Source: Gammaproteobacteria bacterium (GTDB lineage Bacteria > Pseudomonadota > Gammaproteobacteria > SZUA-229). Taken from it: DNA of 9,402 nucleotides. The stretch lies in the NCBI GenBank assembly GCA_023136715.1, contig JAGLQT010000135.1, positions 1 to 9,402 of the forward strand, in the 5' to 3' direction. The translations under genes and the position numbers were made by a program. The notes beneath the pieces were generated by a model, which saw only the letters and a list, made by a program, of their open reading frames with translations, was not told where the DNA came from and searched no databases. Below, piece by piece: positions 1 through 6,678 of the stretch. The stretch's first letter is position 1. Each line of letters opens with the position of its first letter.

Positions 1-296
1 ATGATGAGCATGATGACGCAGACGCAGCTAATATTCGACGCCATGGTTATCATCGCTATAGTGTCAGCGGTTTGACACCTATCAGTGATTTTAATGAGTT
101 TTTTGAGTCGGATTTAAATGTAGATCAATTCGATACCATTGCCGGTTTTGTTACCCATGAAATGGGGCATCTTCCCGAACGCGGTGAAGAAGTGATGGTT
201 GGTAATTTTCAATTTAAAGTGATTAGTGCTAATTCTCGACGCATTAATAATTTACAGGTTACCGTGCTATCGGCTCCCGCGCCTGCGGGCGATTAA
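1..296 (+). CDS. corC: CorC/YbeX family protein, C-terminal fragment (5' end outside window)
   Basis: The reading frame is open from the left edge (first full codon at base 3) to TAA at 294-296, giving 97 visible residues. These match the C-terminal CorC_HlyC (transporter-associated) domain, with recognisable stretches YSVSGLTPISDFNEFF, a DTIAGFV segment, GHLPERGE and FQFKVISANSRRI. The family normally has two CBS domains upstream; these lie outside the window. The acidic run at the very start (DEHDDAD) is the typical linker before this domain. CorC/YbeX is a cytoplasmic protein linked to magnesium/cobalt efflux, and in E. coli also to ribosome-related phenotypes. A TTG codon at 72 could be mistaken for a start, but homology continues upstream of it, so this is the tail of a longer gene. 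lnt follows after 17 bases, as in the ybeZ-ybeY-ybeX-lnt operon of enterobacteria, which suggests co-transcription. Confidence 0.9.
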   Translation, partial: DEHDDADAANIRRHGYHRYSVSGLTPISDFNEFFESDLNVDQFDTIAGFVTHEMGHLPERGEEVMVGNFQFKVISANSRRINNLQVTVLSAPAPAGD

Positions 297-313
297 TTTA
301 AGTTGTAATACGG

Positions 314-1843
314 ATGTTACTGAACCTTAATAATTTCAATCAATTTAAAGAGCGTCTGCCAGTTTTTTTGGCTGAATCCCGTTATTCATTACTATTGAGC
401 CTGCTTGCTGGTGCGCTAACAGTGCTGGCTTTTGCGCCCTTTAATCAAGCCTGGTTAATATACCCCTTAATTGCTTTTCTTTTTTATATCTGGTCATTAT
501 CCAGTCCTAAAAGAACTTTATTGCAGGGCTGGTTGTTTGGTGTCGGTATGCAATGTACAGGCGTTAGCTGGATTTATTTTAGTCTGTATTATCACGGTGG
601 CAGCCCTTCCTTGTTTGCCGTACTGTTGATATTTTTTCTGGCAGCTTATCTGTCTATTTACACCGCTTTGGCTGGTTTCGTTGTTAATCGTTTCTGTAAT
701 GCCAGCAATCCCATTAAGCTGATTTTTTTATACCCGATCACATGGGCCCTATTTGAATGGTTACAGGGTATTGTTTTGACGGGATTCTCATGGCAGCAAC
801 TGGGTTATACCCAGATCGATTTACCGTTGTCTGGTTTTGCTCCTTTAATTGGTAGTCATGGTGTTGGTTTGGTGGCAGCGATGACAGCTGGCGGTTTGAT
901 CTCATGGCTGGTTAATGCTGATTGTCGAAGAAAAATACCAACGCTACTTATGGTGATCTGGCTTGCTGGTTTTTTCCTCAGAGAAGTTGCGTGGACAGAC
1001 GCCAGTGGTGATGAGATTAAAGTGGCCCTGATTCAGGGAAATGTTCCACAAAGTCTTAAATGGAAGCAAGAATCAAAATACCCAACCTTGCAGCGATATA
1101 AGCAGCTTTCCTTAGAACAAAAGGATGTTGATTTAATTATCTGGCCGGAAACGGCGATGCCTGGTTTTCAGCATCGTTTAAAAAGTTATATTGCGGGTCT
1201 CAGTAGAGCTATGCAAAAAACTGAAACTGATTTGCTGGCAGGTGTTTTTATTCGTGATTTTGATACGGGCCGTTATTACAACAGCCTGATTAATGTAAAC
1301 GGTGGCGAGTACCGTAAACGTCATCTGGTTCCCCTGGGTGAGTACGTACCGCTGCGTTCATTGATCGGTTTTGTTAATAGCTTCGTGAAAATACCGATGT
1401 CGGATATTGATTCTGGTGATTATGAACAAGCTCTGTTGCAGGCGGCCGGGCAGCCATTGGGTGTCAGTATCTGTTTTGAAGATGCCTTTGCACGCGATGT
1501 GCGTAAAGATTTGCCGGAAGCCACCTTGCTGGTGAACGTGAGTAACGATGCCTGGTTTGATGGCTCAATCGAACCCTTTCAGCATCATGCTATAGCACGT
1601 ATGCGAGCATTGGAGAGTGGACGCTTTATGCTGAGGGCGACTAATACGGGTATATCTTCGATTATCGGGCCAAAAGGAGAAGAAATTGCGGTCTCCCCGC
1701 AGTTTGAAACCCATGTATTAAAGGCCAGCGTGCAGCCGATGAAAGGTGCTACCCCCTATATTTTATGGGGCGACTGGTTGCTGGTGCTGAGCTGTCTGGT
1801 TGTGCTGGGTGGTTTTATTTTCAGGGCACAGCGCAGCCATTAA
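314..1843 (+). CDS. lnt: Apolipoprotein N-acyltransferase (Lnt)
   Basis: This inner-membrane enzyme adds the third acyl chain, from phospholipid, to the N-terminal cysteine of lipoproteins, the last step after Lgt and LspA. The 509 residues match the usual length (E. coli 512). Hydrophobic segments fill residues about 24-225, and a final one lies near 486-503. Between them is the periplasmic nitrilase-like domain. The catalytic triad of the family is visible: Glu279 in IIWPETAMPG, Lys335 in YRKRHLVPLGEYVPLRS and Cys387 in LGVSICFEDAF. Glu343, the further conserved glutamate, is in the LGEYVP motif. SNDAWFDGS and ARMRALESGR are also typical. The loop between Glu279 and Lys335 is shorter than in E. 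coli. The ATG at 314 has only a weak ribosome site but gives a normal N-terminus. Its TAA overlaps the stop codon of the convergent ybeL gene. The neighbouring lptE encodes a probable substrate lipoprotein. Confidence 0.97.
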   Translation: MLLNLNNFNQFKERLPVFLAESRYSLLLSLLAGALTVLAFAPFNQAWLIYPLIAFLFYIWSLSSPKRTLLQGWLFGVGMQCTGVSWIYFSLYYHGGSPSLFAVLLIFFLAAYLSIYTALAGFVVNRFCNASNPIKLIFLYPITWALFEWLQGIVLTGFSWQQLGYTQIDLPLSGFAPLIGSHGVGLVAAMTAGGLISWLVNADCRRKIPTLLMVIWLAGFFLREVAWTDASGDEIKVALIQGNVPQSLKWKQESKYPTLQRYKQLSLEQKDVDLIIWPETAMPGFQHRLKSYIAGLSRAMQKTETDLLAGVFIRDFDTGRYYNSLINVNGGEYRKRHLVPLGEYVPLRSLIGFVNSFVKIPMSDIDSGDYEQALLQAAGQPLGVSICFEDAFARDVRKDLPEATLLVNVSNDAWFDGSIEPFQHHAIARMRALESGRFMLRATNTGISSIIGPKGEEIAVSPQFETHVLKASVQPMKGATPYILWGDWLLVLSCLVVLGGFIFRAQRSH

Positions 1844-2364
1844 TCCTTGCTGGTTTGTGCGCGTTGAAATGTAGTGTTCTTACATTCGGGACAAGGTTCG
1901 ATTTCACCAGTGGTGATGAACGAAATATTATGTCCGCATTGGCTGCAAACTAGTGTGCCGGGGCCGGTGATTTCACCGCTATGATATTCATTAGGCTCAT
2001 GTGGTGGGTTTTGAAACTGCTCCAGTTCGATACGGGTGCGATCAGCCACTGAGAGAAACAGGTCGATAACCTGGCGTTCGATTATTTCAATGTCCAGCAT
2101 CAACCAGTCGCCAAGTTCGGTACTGCTTTCCATCATGTATTCGGCAGCATCATTGATGTCGCGTTTAATGTATTCGCTGATTTCGTGCGCCTCTTCCATG
2201 GTCACTTCACCGATATGAACGGCCTGCTCTTTGGCATTATTCAGGGCTTTTTGCAGGCTTAGGTCTGAAGTGTCTGCATTTTCAAATGTTTCGCGAATAG
2301 CGGCCATCATCTGGTTGTAGGTCTTGATTAGACGATTTGATGATTGATGTTTGTTTGATGTCAT
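1840..2364 (-). CDS. ybeL: YbeL-type zinc-ribbon protein (DUF1451 family)
   Basis: This 174-residue cytoplasmic protein has two parts. The N-terminal 120 residues look alpha-helical and rich in charged and acidic residues. The C-terminus is a zinc ribbon with two CxxC pairs, Cys140/Cys143 (VCSQCGH) and Cys158/Cys161 (PCPECKN). The stretch EYHSGEITGPGTLVC and the ending TTFQRA match the E. coli YbeL family closely. The molecular function of the family is not established; the ribbon points to zinc binding and possibly nucleic-acid or protein contact, which is inference. It is divergent from leuS, as ybeL is in E. coli, and this supports orthology. There is no signal peptide or membrane segment. 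Its stop codon overlaps that of lnt on the opposite strand. The ATG at 2364 lacks a strong Shine-Dalgarno sequence. Confidence 0.9.
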   Translation of the reverse strand: MTSNKHQSSNRLIKTYNQMMAAIRETFENADTSDLSLQKALNNAKEQAVHIGEVTMEEAHEISEYIKRDINDAAEYMMESSTELGDWLMLDIEIIERQVIDLFLSVADRTRIELEQFQNPPHEPNEYHSGEITGPGTLVCSQCGHNISFITTGEIEPCPECKNTTFQRAQTSKD

Positions 2365-2510
2365 AATTTCAGCTTAGGAAGTCCCTGTTTATGGGTTTAT
2401 GGTTTCCTTGTAAGCACCCCTCGTGTATCCTTTCACACCATATTTATAGCCCACAAAAGTCCGCCTTGCTGATGCAGCCGACGAACTGTTGATTTAGTAT
2501 CAAGAAACTT
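2365..2510. promoter_or_regulatory. Divergent ybeL-leuS spacer with a tandem repeat and inverted repeat
   Basis: These 146 bases must hold the promoters for both ybeL (leftward) and leuS (rightward). I could not fix either with confidence: an A/T-rich block near 2439-2448 is the best -10-like region, without a good -35. Near the ybeL start is a perfect tandem 8-mer, GTTTATGG at 2387-2394 and 2395-2402. It lies between the arms of an interrupted inverted repeat: GCTTA+GGAA at 2372-2380 pairs with TTCC at 2404-2407 and TAAGC at 2411-2415, leaving a three-base bulge. The sequence shows the repeats; a regulatory role is inference. Confidence 0.4.
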
Positions 2511-4958
2511 ATGCAGAAAGAATACAATCCCCAAGAAATAGAATTAAGAGTCCAGAAAACCTGGGAAACTCAGGCGACTTTTAAGGTTGTCGAAGACGCC
2601 GACAAAGAGAAATTTTACTGCCTCGCCATGTTCCCGTACCCCAGTGGTCGTTTGCACATGGGCCACGTGCGCAACTACTCTATCGGCGATGTGATTTCCC
2701 GCTACCAGAAAATGCAGGGCAAGAACGTATTGCAGCCCATGGGCTGGGATGCTTTCGGCCTGCCGGCTGAAAACGCGGCGATGAAAAATAAGGTGCCGCC
2801 CGCCAGCTGGACTTACGACAACATCGACTACATGCGCGACCAGCTCAAGCGCCTGGGTTTTGGTTATGACTGGGATCGCGAACTGGCGACCTGCACGCCC
2901 GAATATTATCGCTGGGAGCAGTGGCTGTTTACCCGTCTGTTTGAAAAAGGCCTGGCCTACAAAAAAACCGCCGCCGTCAACTGGTGTGCCCACGATAAAA
3001 CCGTGCTCGCCAACGAGCAGGTCATCGATGGCAAATGCTGGCGTTGTGATAATACGGTCGAGCGCCGCGAGATCGCGCAGTGGTTTATGAAAATTACCGA
3101 TTACGCCGAAGAGCTGCTCAATGACATCGACAAGCTGGAAGAGTGGCCGGAAAAAGTACGCACTATGCAGCGCAACTGGATTGGTCGTTCTGAAGGTGTT
3201 GAATTGCAGTTTGAGGTTGAAGGCGAAGCTCCTCTCACGGTTTATACCACGCGCCCCGATACCCTGATGGGCGTGACTTATGTGGCGGTGGCGGCTGAAC
3301 ATGCACTGGCGAAAAAAGCCGCGTCGGACAATCCGGAGCTACAGGCGTTTATCGAGACCTGCAAAAACTCCGGTGTCGCTGAAGCTGATATGGCAACCAT
3401 GGAAAAGAAAGGCATGGCGACCGGCCTGATGGCCAGCCATCCGATCACTGGTGAGTTAGTGCCCATCTGGGTAGCGAACTTTGTACTCATCGAATACGGT
3501 TCTGGCGCGGTGATGTCGGTGCCTGCGCATGACGTTCGTGATCACGCTTTTGCCAAAGCTTACGAACTGCCGATCAAGGCCGTGATTGCACCCGCCGAAG
3601 GCGATGATGTCTCTGTTGAAGATGAAGCCTTTGTCGAAAAAGGTGTGCTGAAAAATTCTGGTGAATTTGATGGTTTAACTTCGCAACAGGCTTTTGATGC
3701 CATTGCTGAGAAATTGCAGTCCATGGACAAGGGTGAGAAACAGGTTAACTTCCGACTGCGCGACTGGGGTGTTTCCCGTCAGCGTTACTGGGGTACGCCG
3801 ATTCCGATTATTAACTGTGACAAGTGCGGCGCGGTCGCTGTGCCCGAAGATCAGTTGCCGGTGGTGCTACCAGAAGATGTCGATTTTTCTGAAGTCATTG
3901 GTTCGCCAATCAAAAAAATGCCAGAGTTCTACGAAACCACCTGTCCAAAATGTGGTGGCAAGGCAGAGCGTGAAACCGACACTTTCGATACCTTCTTTGA
4001 ATCTTCCTGGTACTACGCGCGTTTCACCTGTCCCGATGCGAATCAAATGCTGGATGAGCGTGCTAAATACTGGGCACCGGTCGACCAGTATATCGGTGGT
4101 GTTGAACACGCGGTTTTACATTTGTTGTACGCGCGTTTCTTCCACAAGTTGATGCGCGATGAAGGTCTGGTTGATACTGATGAACCTTTCAAACGTTTGC
4201 TGACTCAGGGCATGGTGCTGAAAGACGGTACCAAGATGTCGAAATCAAAAGGCAACACGGTTGACCCACAGGGTTTGATCGAATCTTACGGCGCTGACAC
4301 CGTGCGCCTGTTCACCATGTTCGCCGCGCCCCCGGAGCAATCGCTGGAATGGGCCGATAGCGGCGTTGAAGGTGCTTCACGATTCCTCAAACGTTTGTGG
4401 AAACTGGTTGAGGAAAATATTGAAGTTGATGCCGTGGCTGTTGATGCGGTTTCATTAAGCGCTGAGCAAAAAGATATTCGTCGTAAGGTTCACGAAACCT
4501 TGAAAAAAGTCAGCGATGATATTGGTCGTCGTTATACTTTTAACACGGCGATTGCTGCTGTCATGGAACTGATTAATGAGCTGGTCAAATACAAGGATGA
4601 TAGCGAGCAGGGTAAAGCAATCATGCATGAAGCGATTGAATTTATCACGCTGATGCTTTCGCCGATTGTGCCGCATATTACGCAGCAGTTATGGCAGGAG
4701 CTGGGTCACGAAGGACTGATAGCCGAAGCAAGCTGGCCTGAACATGATGAGTCGGCACTGGTCCAGGATGAAATTGAAATGATGATTCAGGTGAATGGCA
4801 AGTTGCGATCAAAAATAAAAGTCCCCGTCGATGCTGCCAAAGATGCCGTTGAAGCGATGGCACTTGCTGATGAGAAAGTTATCAACAATATCGAAGGTAA
4901 AACGGTACGCAAGGTGATTGTTGTTCCGGGGCGTCTGGTTAATCTGGTCGTTGCATGA
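2511..4958 (+). CDS. leuS: Leucyl-tRNA synthetase
   Basis: This class I synthetase charges tRNA-Leu with leucine in the cytoplasm. The 815 residues contain the HIGH motif as HMGH at 49-52 and KMSKS at 575-579. The first zinc site is Cys159 (NWC), Cys176 and Cys179 (CWRC). The CP1 editing domain carries the threonine-rich TTRPDT at 246-251 and GSGAVM at 330-335, followed by HDVRD with the conserved editing aspartate at 344 (Asp345 in E. coli). A second CxxC/CxxC pair lies at Cys436/Cys439 and Cys478/Cys481, where the E. coli protein has none. The C-terminal tRNA-binding tail ends in VVPGRLVNLVVA. The shortfall against E. coli (860 residues) is largely explained by the absence of the leucine-specific insertion just before KMSKS: GMVLKDGT runs directly into it. 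The N-terminus (MQKEYNPQEIE) matches the family and fixes the ATG, although the ribosome site is weak. It probably heads the leuS-lptE-holA operon. Confidence 0.98.
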   Translation: MQKEYNPQEIELRVQKTWETQATFKVVEDADKEKFYCLAMFPYPSGRLHMGHVRNYSIGDVISRYQKMQGKNVLQPMGWDAFGLPAENAAMKNKVPPASWTYDNIDYMRDQLKRLGFGYDWDRELATCTPEYYRWEQWLFTRLFEKGLAYKKTAAVNWCAHDKTVLANEQVIDGKCWRCDNTVERREIAQWFMKITDYAEELLNDIDKLEEWPEKVRTMQRNWIGRSEGVELQFEVEGEAPLTVYTTRPDTLMGVTYVAVAAEHALAKKAASDNPELQAFIETCKNSGVAEADMATMEKKGMATGLMASHPITGELVPIWVANFVLIEYGSGAVMSVPAHDVRDHAFAKAYELPIKAVIAPAEGDDVSVEDEAFVEKGVLKNSGEFDGLTSQQAFDAIAEKLQSMDKGEKQVNFRLRDWGVSRQRYWGTPIPIINCDKCGAVAVPEDQLPVVLPEDVDFSEVIGSPIKKMPEFYETTCPKCGGKAERETDTFDTFFESSWYYARFTCPDANQMLDERAKYWAPVDQYIGGVEHAVLHLLYARFFHKLMRDEGLVDTDEPFKRLLTQGMVLKDGTKMSKSKGNTVDPQGLIESYGADTVRLFTMFAAPPEQSLEWADSGVEGASRFLKRLWKLVEENIEVDAVAVDAVSLSAEQKDIRRKVHETLKKVSDDIGRRYTFNTAIAAVMELINELVKYKDDSEQGKAIMHEAIEFITLMLSPIVPHITQQLWQELGHEGLIAEASWPEHDESALVQDEIEMMIQVNGKLRSKIKVPVDAAKDAVEAMALADEKVINNIEGKTVRKVIVVPGRLVNLVVA

Positions 4959-5506
4959 TGATTATTTTGAGTAATCTTCATAAGACGGTTTTTGTTTTTA
5001 TGCTGATTGCATTGGCGGTGGTGCAAAGTTCCTGTGGTTTTCATCTTAGAGGTGCACTCGGCCTGTCTGATTATATTACTCCGGTATTCCTGGACTTAAG
5101 TTCAAGTGATGATGTGCTGGGGCGTGAACTACAGAACTTGTTGTCGTCATCGGGTGAGAATGCTCTGGCAGCATCAATCGATGAAGCTAAAACGGTATTA
5201 GCTATTTCTGGCGTGCAAAAGAAACAGCGTGTAGTCGCTGTTGATGAACTCGGTCGTGCGCGTGTATATGTATTAAGTTATCAGTTTCGTTATGAGCTGA
5301 AAAAAATGGCTGAAGCGGATAAACCTTCAGAAATAATAAAAACAAATACAGTTAAATTAAAAAGAGACTTATTGTTTGATCCTGACAGTGTATTGGCCGC
5401 TGGGCATGAGACAAATGCACTGTATGAGGATATGCTAAAAGATGCGGCGCGTGTCGTAGTCATGCAATTAAGCACAATCAAACCTGCTGCTTCGTCACAA
5501 GAATAA
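4955..5506 (+). CDS. lptE: LPS-assembly lipoprotein LptE
   Basis: LptE is an outer-membrane lipoprotein that plugs the LptD barrel and takes part in placing lipopolysaccharide on the cell surface. The 183-residue product begins with a signal peptide whose hydrophobic core spans about residues 11-23. It ends at a lipobox-like SSC, with Cys27 as the expected lipidation site, followed directly by GFHLRG, the typical LptE start (GWHLRD in E. coli). The lipobox is loose: Gln at -3 and Ser at -2 and -1. The rest is divergent, as usual for LptE, with strand-rich segments and a helix toward the C-terminus. The ATG overlaps the leuS stop as ATGA, implying translational coupling; a second Met codon follows immediately. 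holA starts 17 bases after the stop. The leuS-lptE-holA order is the usual one in gammaproteobacteria and strongly supports the call. Confidence 0.93.
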   Translation: MMIILSNLHKTVFVFMLIALAVVQSSCGFHLRGALGLSDYITPVFLDLSSSDDVLGRELQNLLSSSGENALAASIDEAKTVLAISGVQKKQRVVAVDELGRARVYVLSYQFRYELKKMAEADKPSEIIKTNTVKLKRDLLFDPDSVLAAGHETNALYEDMLKDAARVVVMQLSTIKPAASSQE

Positions 5507-5523
5507 AGGTTGCCTGTTGAAAA

Positions 5524-6534
5524 ATGAATGTCCGTCCTGATCAACTTAAATCGGTTTTAAATAAACAGCTGTATCCGGTTTATCTGGTCAGCGGTGATGA
5601 GCCCCTGCAGGTGATGGAAACAACCGACCTAATTCGTTCGACCTGCCGCGAACAGGGTTATGCCGAACGCGAAATTTTTGAAGTTGATGCCAGTTTCGAG
5701 TGGCAGGATTTTAATGACGAAGCCGCAAGCATGTCGCTGTTTTCATCGCAGCGCATACTTGATGTCCGCATTCCTTCGGGCAAGTTTGGTAAGCAGGGCA
5801 GTCAGGCGATAAAGCAATATCTAGAAAATCCTGCCCAGGATACCGTGGTGCTGATTACTGCGGGCAAACTGGACAAGAGTGCCAAAAACAGCGCCTGGTT
5901 CAAGGCAATCGATAAGCTGGGCATGGTCATTCAATGCTGGCCGGTTGATAGCGGTCATCTACCGGCATGGGTTCGTCAGCGTTTTCAGGAACGCGGCATG
6001 AAACCGGATAACGAAGTTGTCGATTATGTTTGCCAGAATGTAGAAGGTAATTTGCTGGCAGCTGCGCAGGAAATCGATAAGATTTATTTGTTTGTTGGCC
6101 CCGGCGAAATTACGTTTGAAAACGTCAGCGAAGCAATTACAGAAAATTCCCGCTTCAGCGTTTTTGAACTGGTCGATACCGCATTAAAAGGCGATGCCCC
6201 CCGGGTAATAAAAATCCTCAACAGCCTGGATGTAGAAGGTGTTGAACCCCTGGCCATGATCTGGGTATTGGCAAAAGAAATTCGCCTGCTTTGCCTGGCG
6301 GCAGCAGATCCATCATCAGCCGAATACACGCTGAAACGCTCAGGCGTCTGGGGCAATCGCATGCCGTTGTTCAAGGCCTGTCTCTCCCGTCACACAGAAA
6401 AATCCCTGCGCTCATTATTACAGCGCTGCATGAAAATTGAAGGCGTCAGCAAGGGCTTTGAAGAGGGAGATGCCAACGATGAACTAAGGATGCTGTGCTT
6501 CTTGCTATCAAAAGGACAACGACGTTTCAAGTAG
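5524..6534 (+). CDS. holA: DNA polymerase III delta subunit (HolA)
   Basis: HolA is the clamp-loader subunit that binds and opens the beta sliding clamp. The 336 residues match the family (E. coli 343). The segment MSLFSSQR at about residues 70-77 is equivalent to the E. coli MSLFASRQ clamp-binding element, with Leu72 and Phe73 as the hydrophobic wedge. Other family stretches include YLVSGDEPLQ near 20-29, NSAWFKAI, LPAWVRQRF, VEGNLLAAAQEIDK, NSRFSVFELVDTAL, and the C-terminal collar-like part with AKEIRLLCLA and KRSGVWGNR. An AAGG-type ribosome site at 5506-5509 precedes the chosen ATG at a slightly long spacing. It is the last gene of the leuS-lptE-holA cluster. Many gammaproteobacteria have proA and nadD next; here another gene intervenes. 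Confidence 0.96.
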   Translation: MNVRPDQLKSVLNKQLYPVYLVSGDEPLQVMETTDLIRSTCREQGYAEREIFEVDASFEWQDFNDEAASMSLFSSQRILDVRIPSGKFGKQGSQAIKQYLENPAQDTVVLITAGKLDKSAKNSAWFKAIDKLGMVIQCWPVDSGHLPAWVRQRFQERGMKPDNEVVDYVCQNVEGNLLAAAQEIDKIYLFVGPGEITFENVSEAITENSRFSVFELVDTALKGDAPRVIKILNSLDVEGVEPLAMIWVLAKEIRLLCLAAADPSSAEYTLKRSGVWGNRMPLFKACLSRHTEKSLRSLLQRCMKIEGVSKGFEEGDANDELRMLCFLLSKGQRRFK

Positions 6535-6678
6535 TACACAGGTCGCCATGTAAGCGGTAGATAAGGTGTGTTTTTTGGTTGAATGGTGTTTTTTTAGGGG
6601 TCAGTAGTCACCTGCTGATTTCTATAAAACCTTATATTCTGGTACATTACTCATGGTATCTAATGAGTTAATAATTTT
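6535..6678 (+). promoter_or_regulatory. Spacer after holA, leader of the secreted protein gene
   Basis: This 144-base stretch must end the holA transcript or carry it on, and start the next gene. Two similar T-rich blocks, GGTGTG plus T6 (6565-6576) and GGTGT plus T6 (6585-6595), look terminator-like, but only a weak stem precedes them, so I do not call an intrinsic terminator. TATATT at 6633-6638 and TATAAA at 6623-6628 are possible -10 boxes, neither with a good -35. Just before the start codon, ACTCAT (6649-6654) and ATGAGT (6663-6668) form an inverted repeat with an 8-base spacer. It covers the only ribosome-site-like sequence (ATGAG) and could be an operator or a hairpin limiting translation. 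Confidence 0.35.

Noticed and set aside
2544..3302. Open frame of 252 codons on the minus strand inside leuS
   Set aside because: It is entirely antisense to the well-conserved N-terminal half of leuS, its product has no recognisable domain, and such frames are common opposite GC-richer coding sequence.
6537..6595. Possible terminator after holA (T-runs at 6571-6576 and 6589-6595)
   Set aside because: The stem that can be drawn upstream is short, relies on wobble pairs and is separated from the T-run, so an intrinsic terminator cannot be supported.
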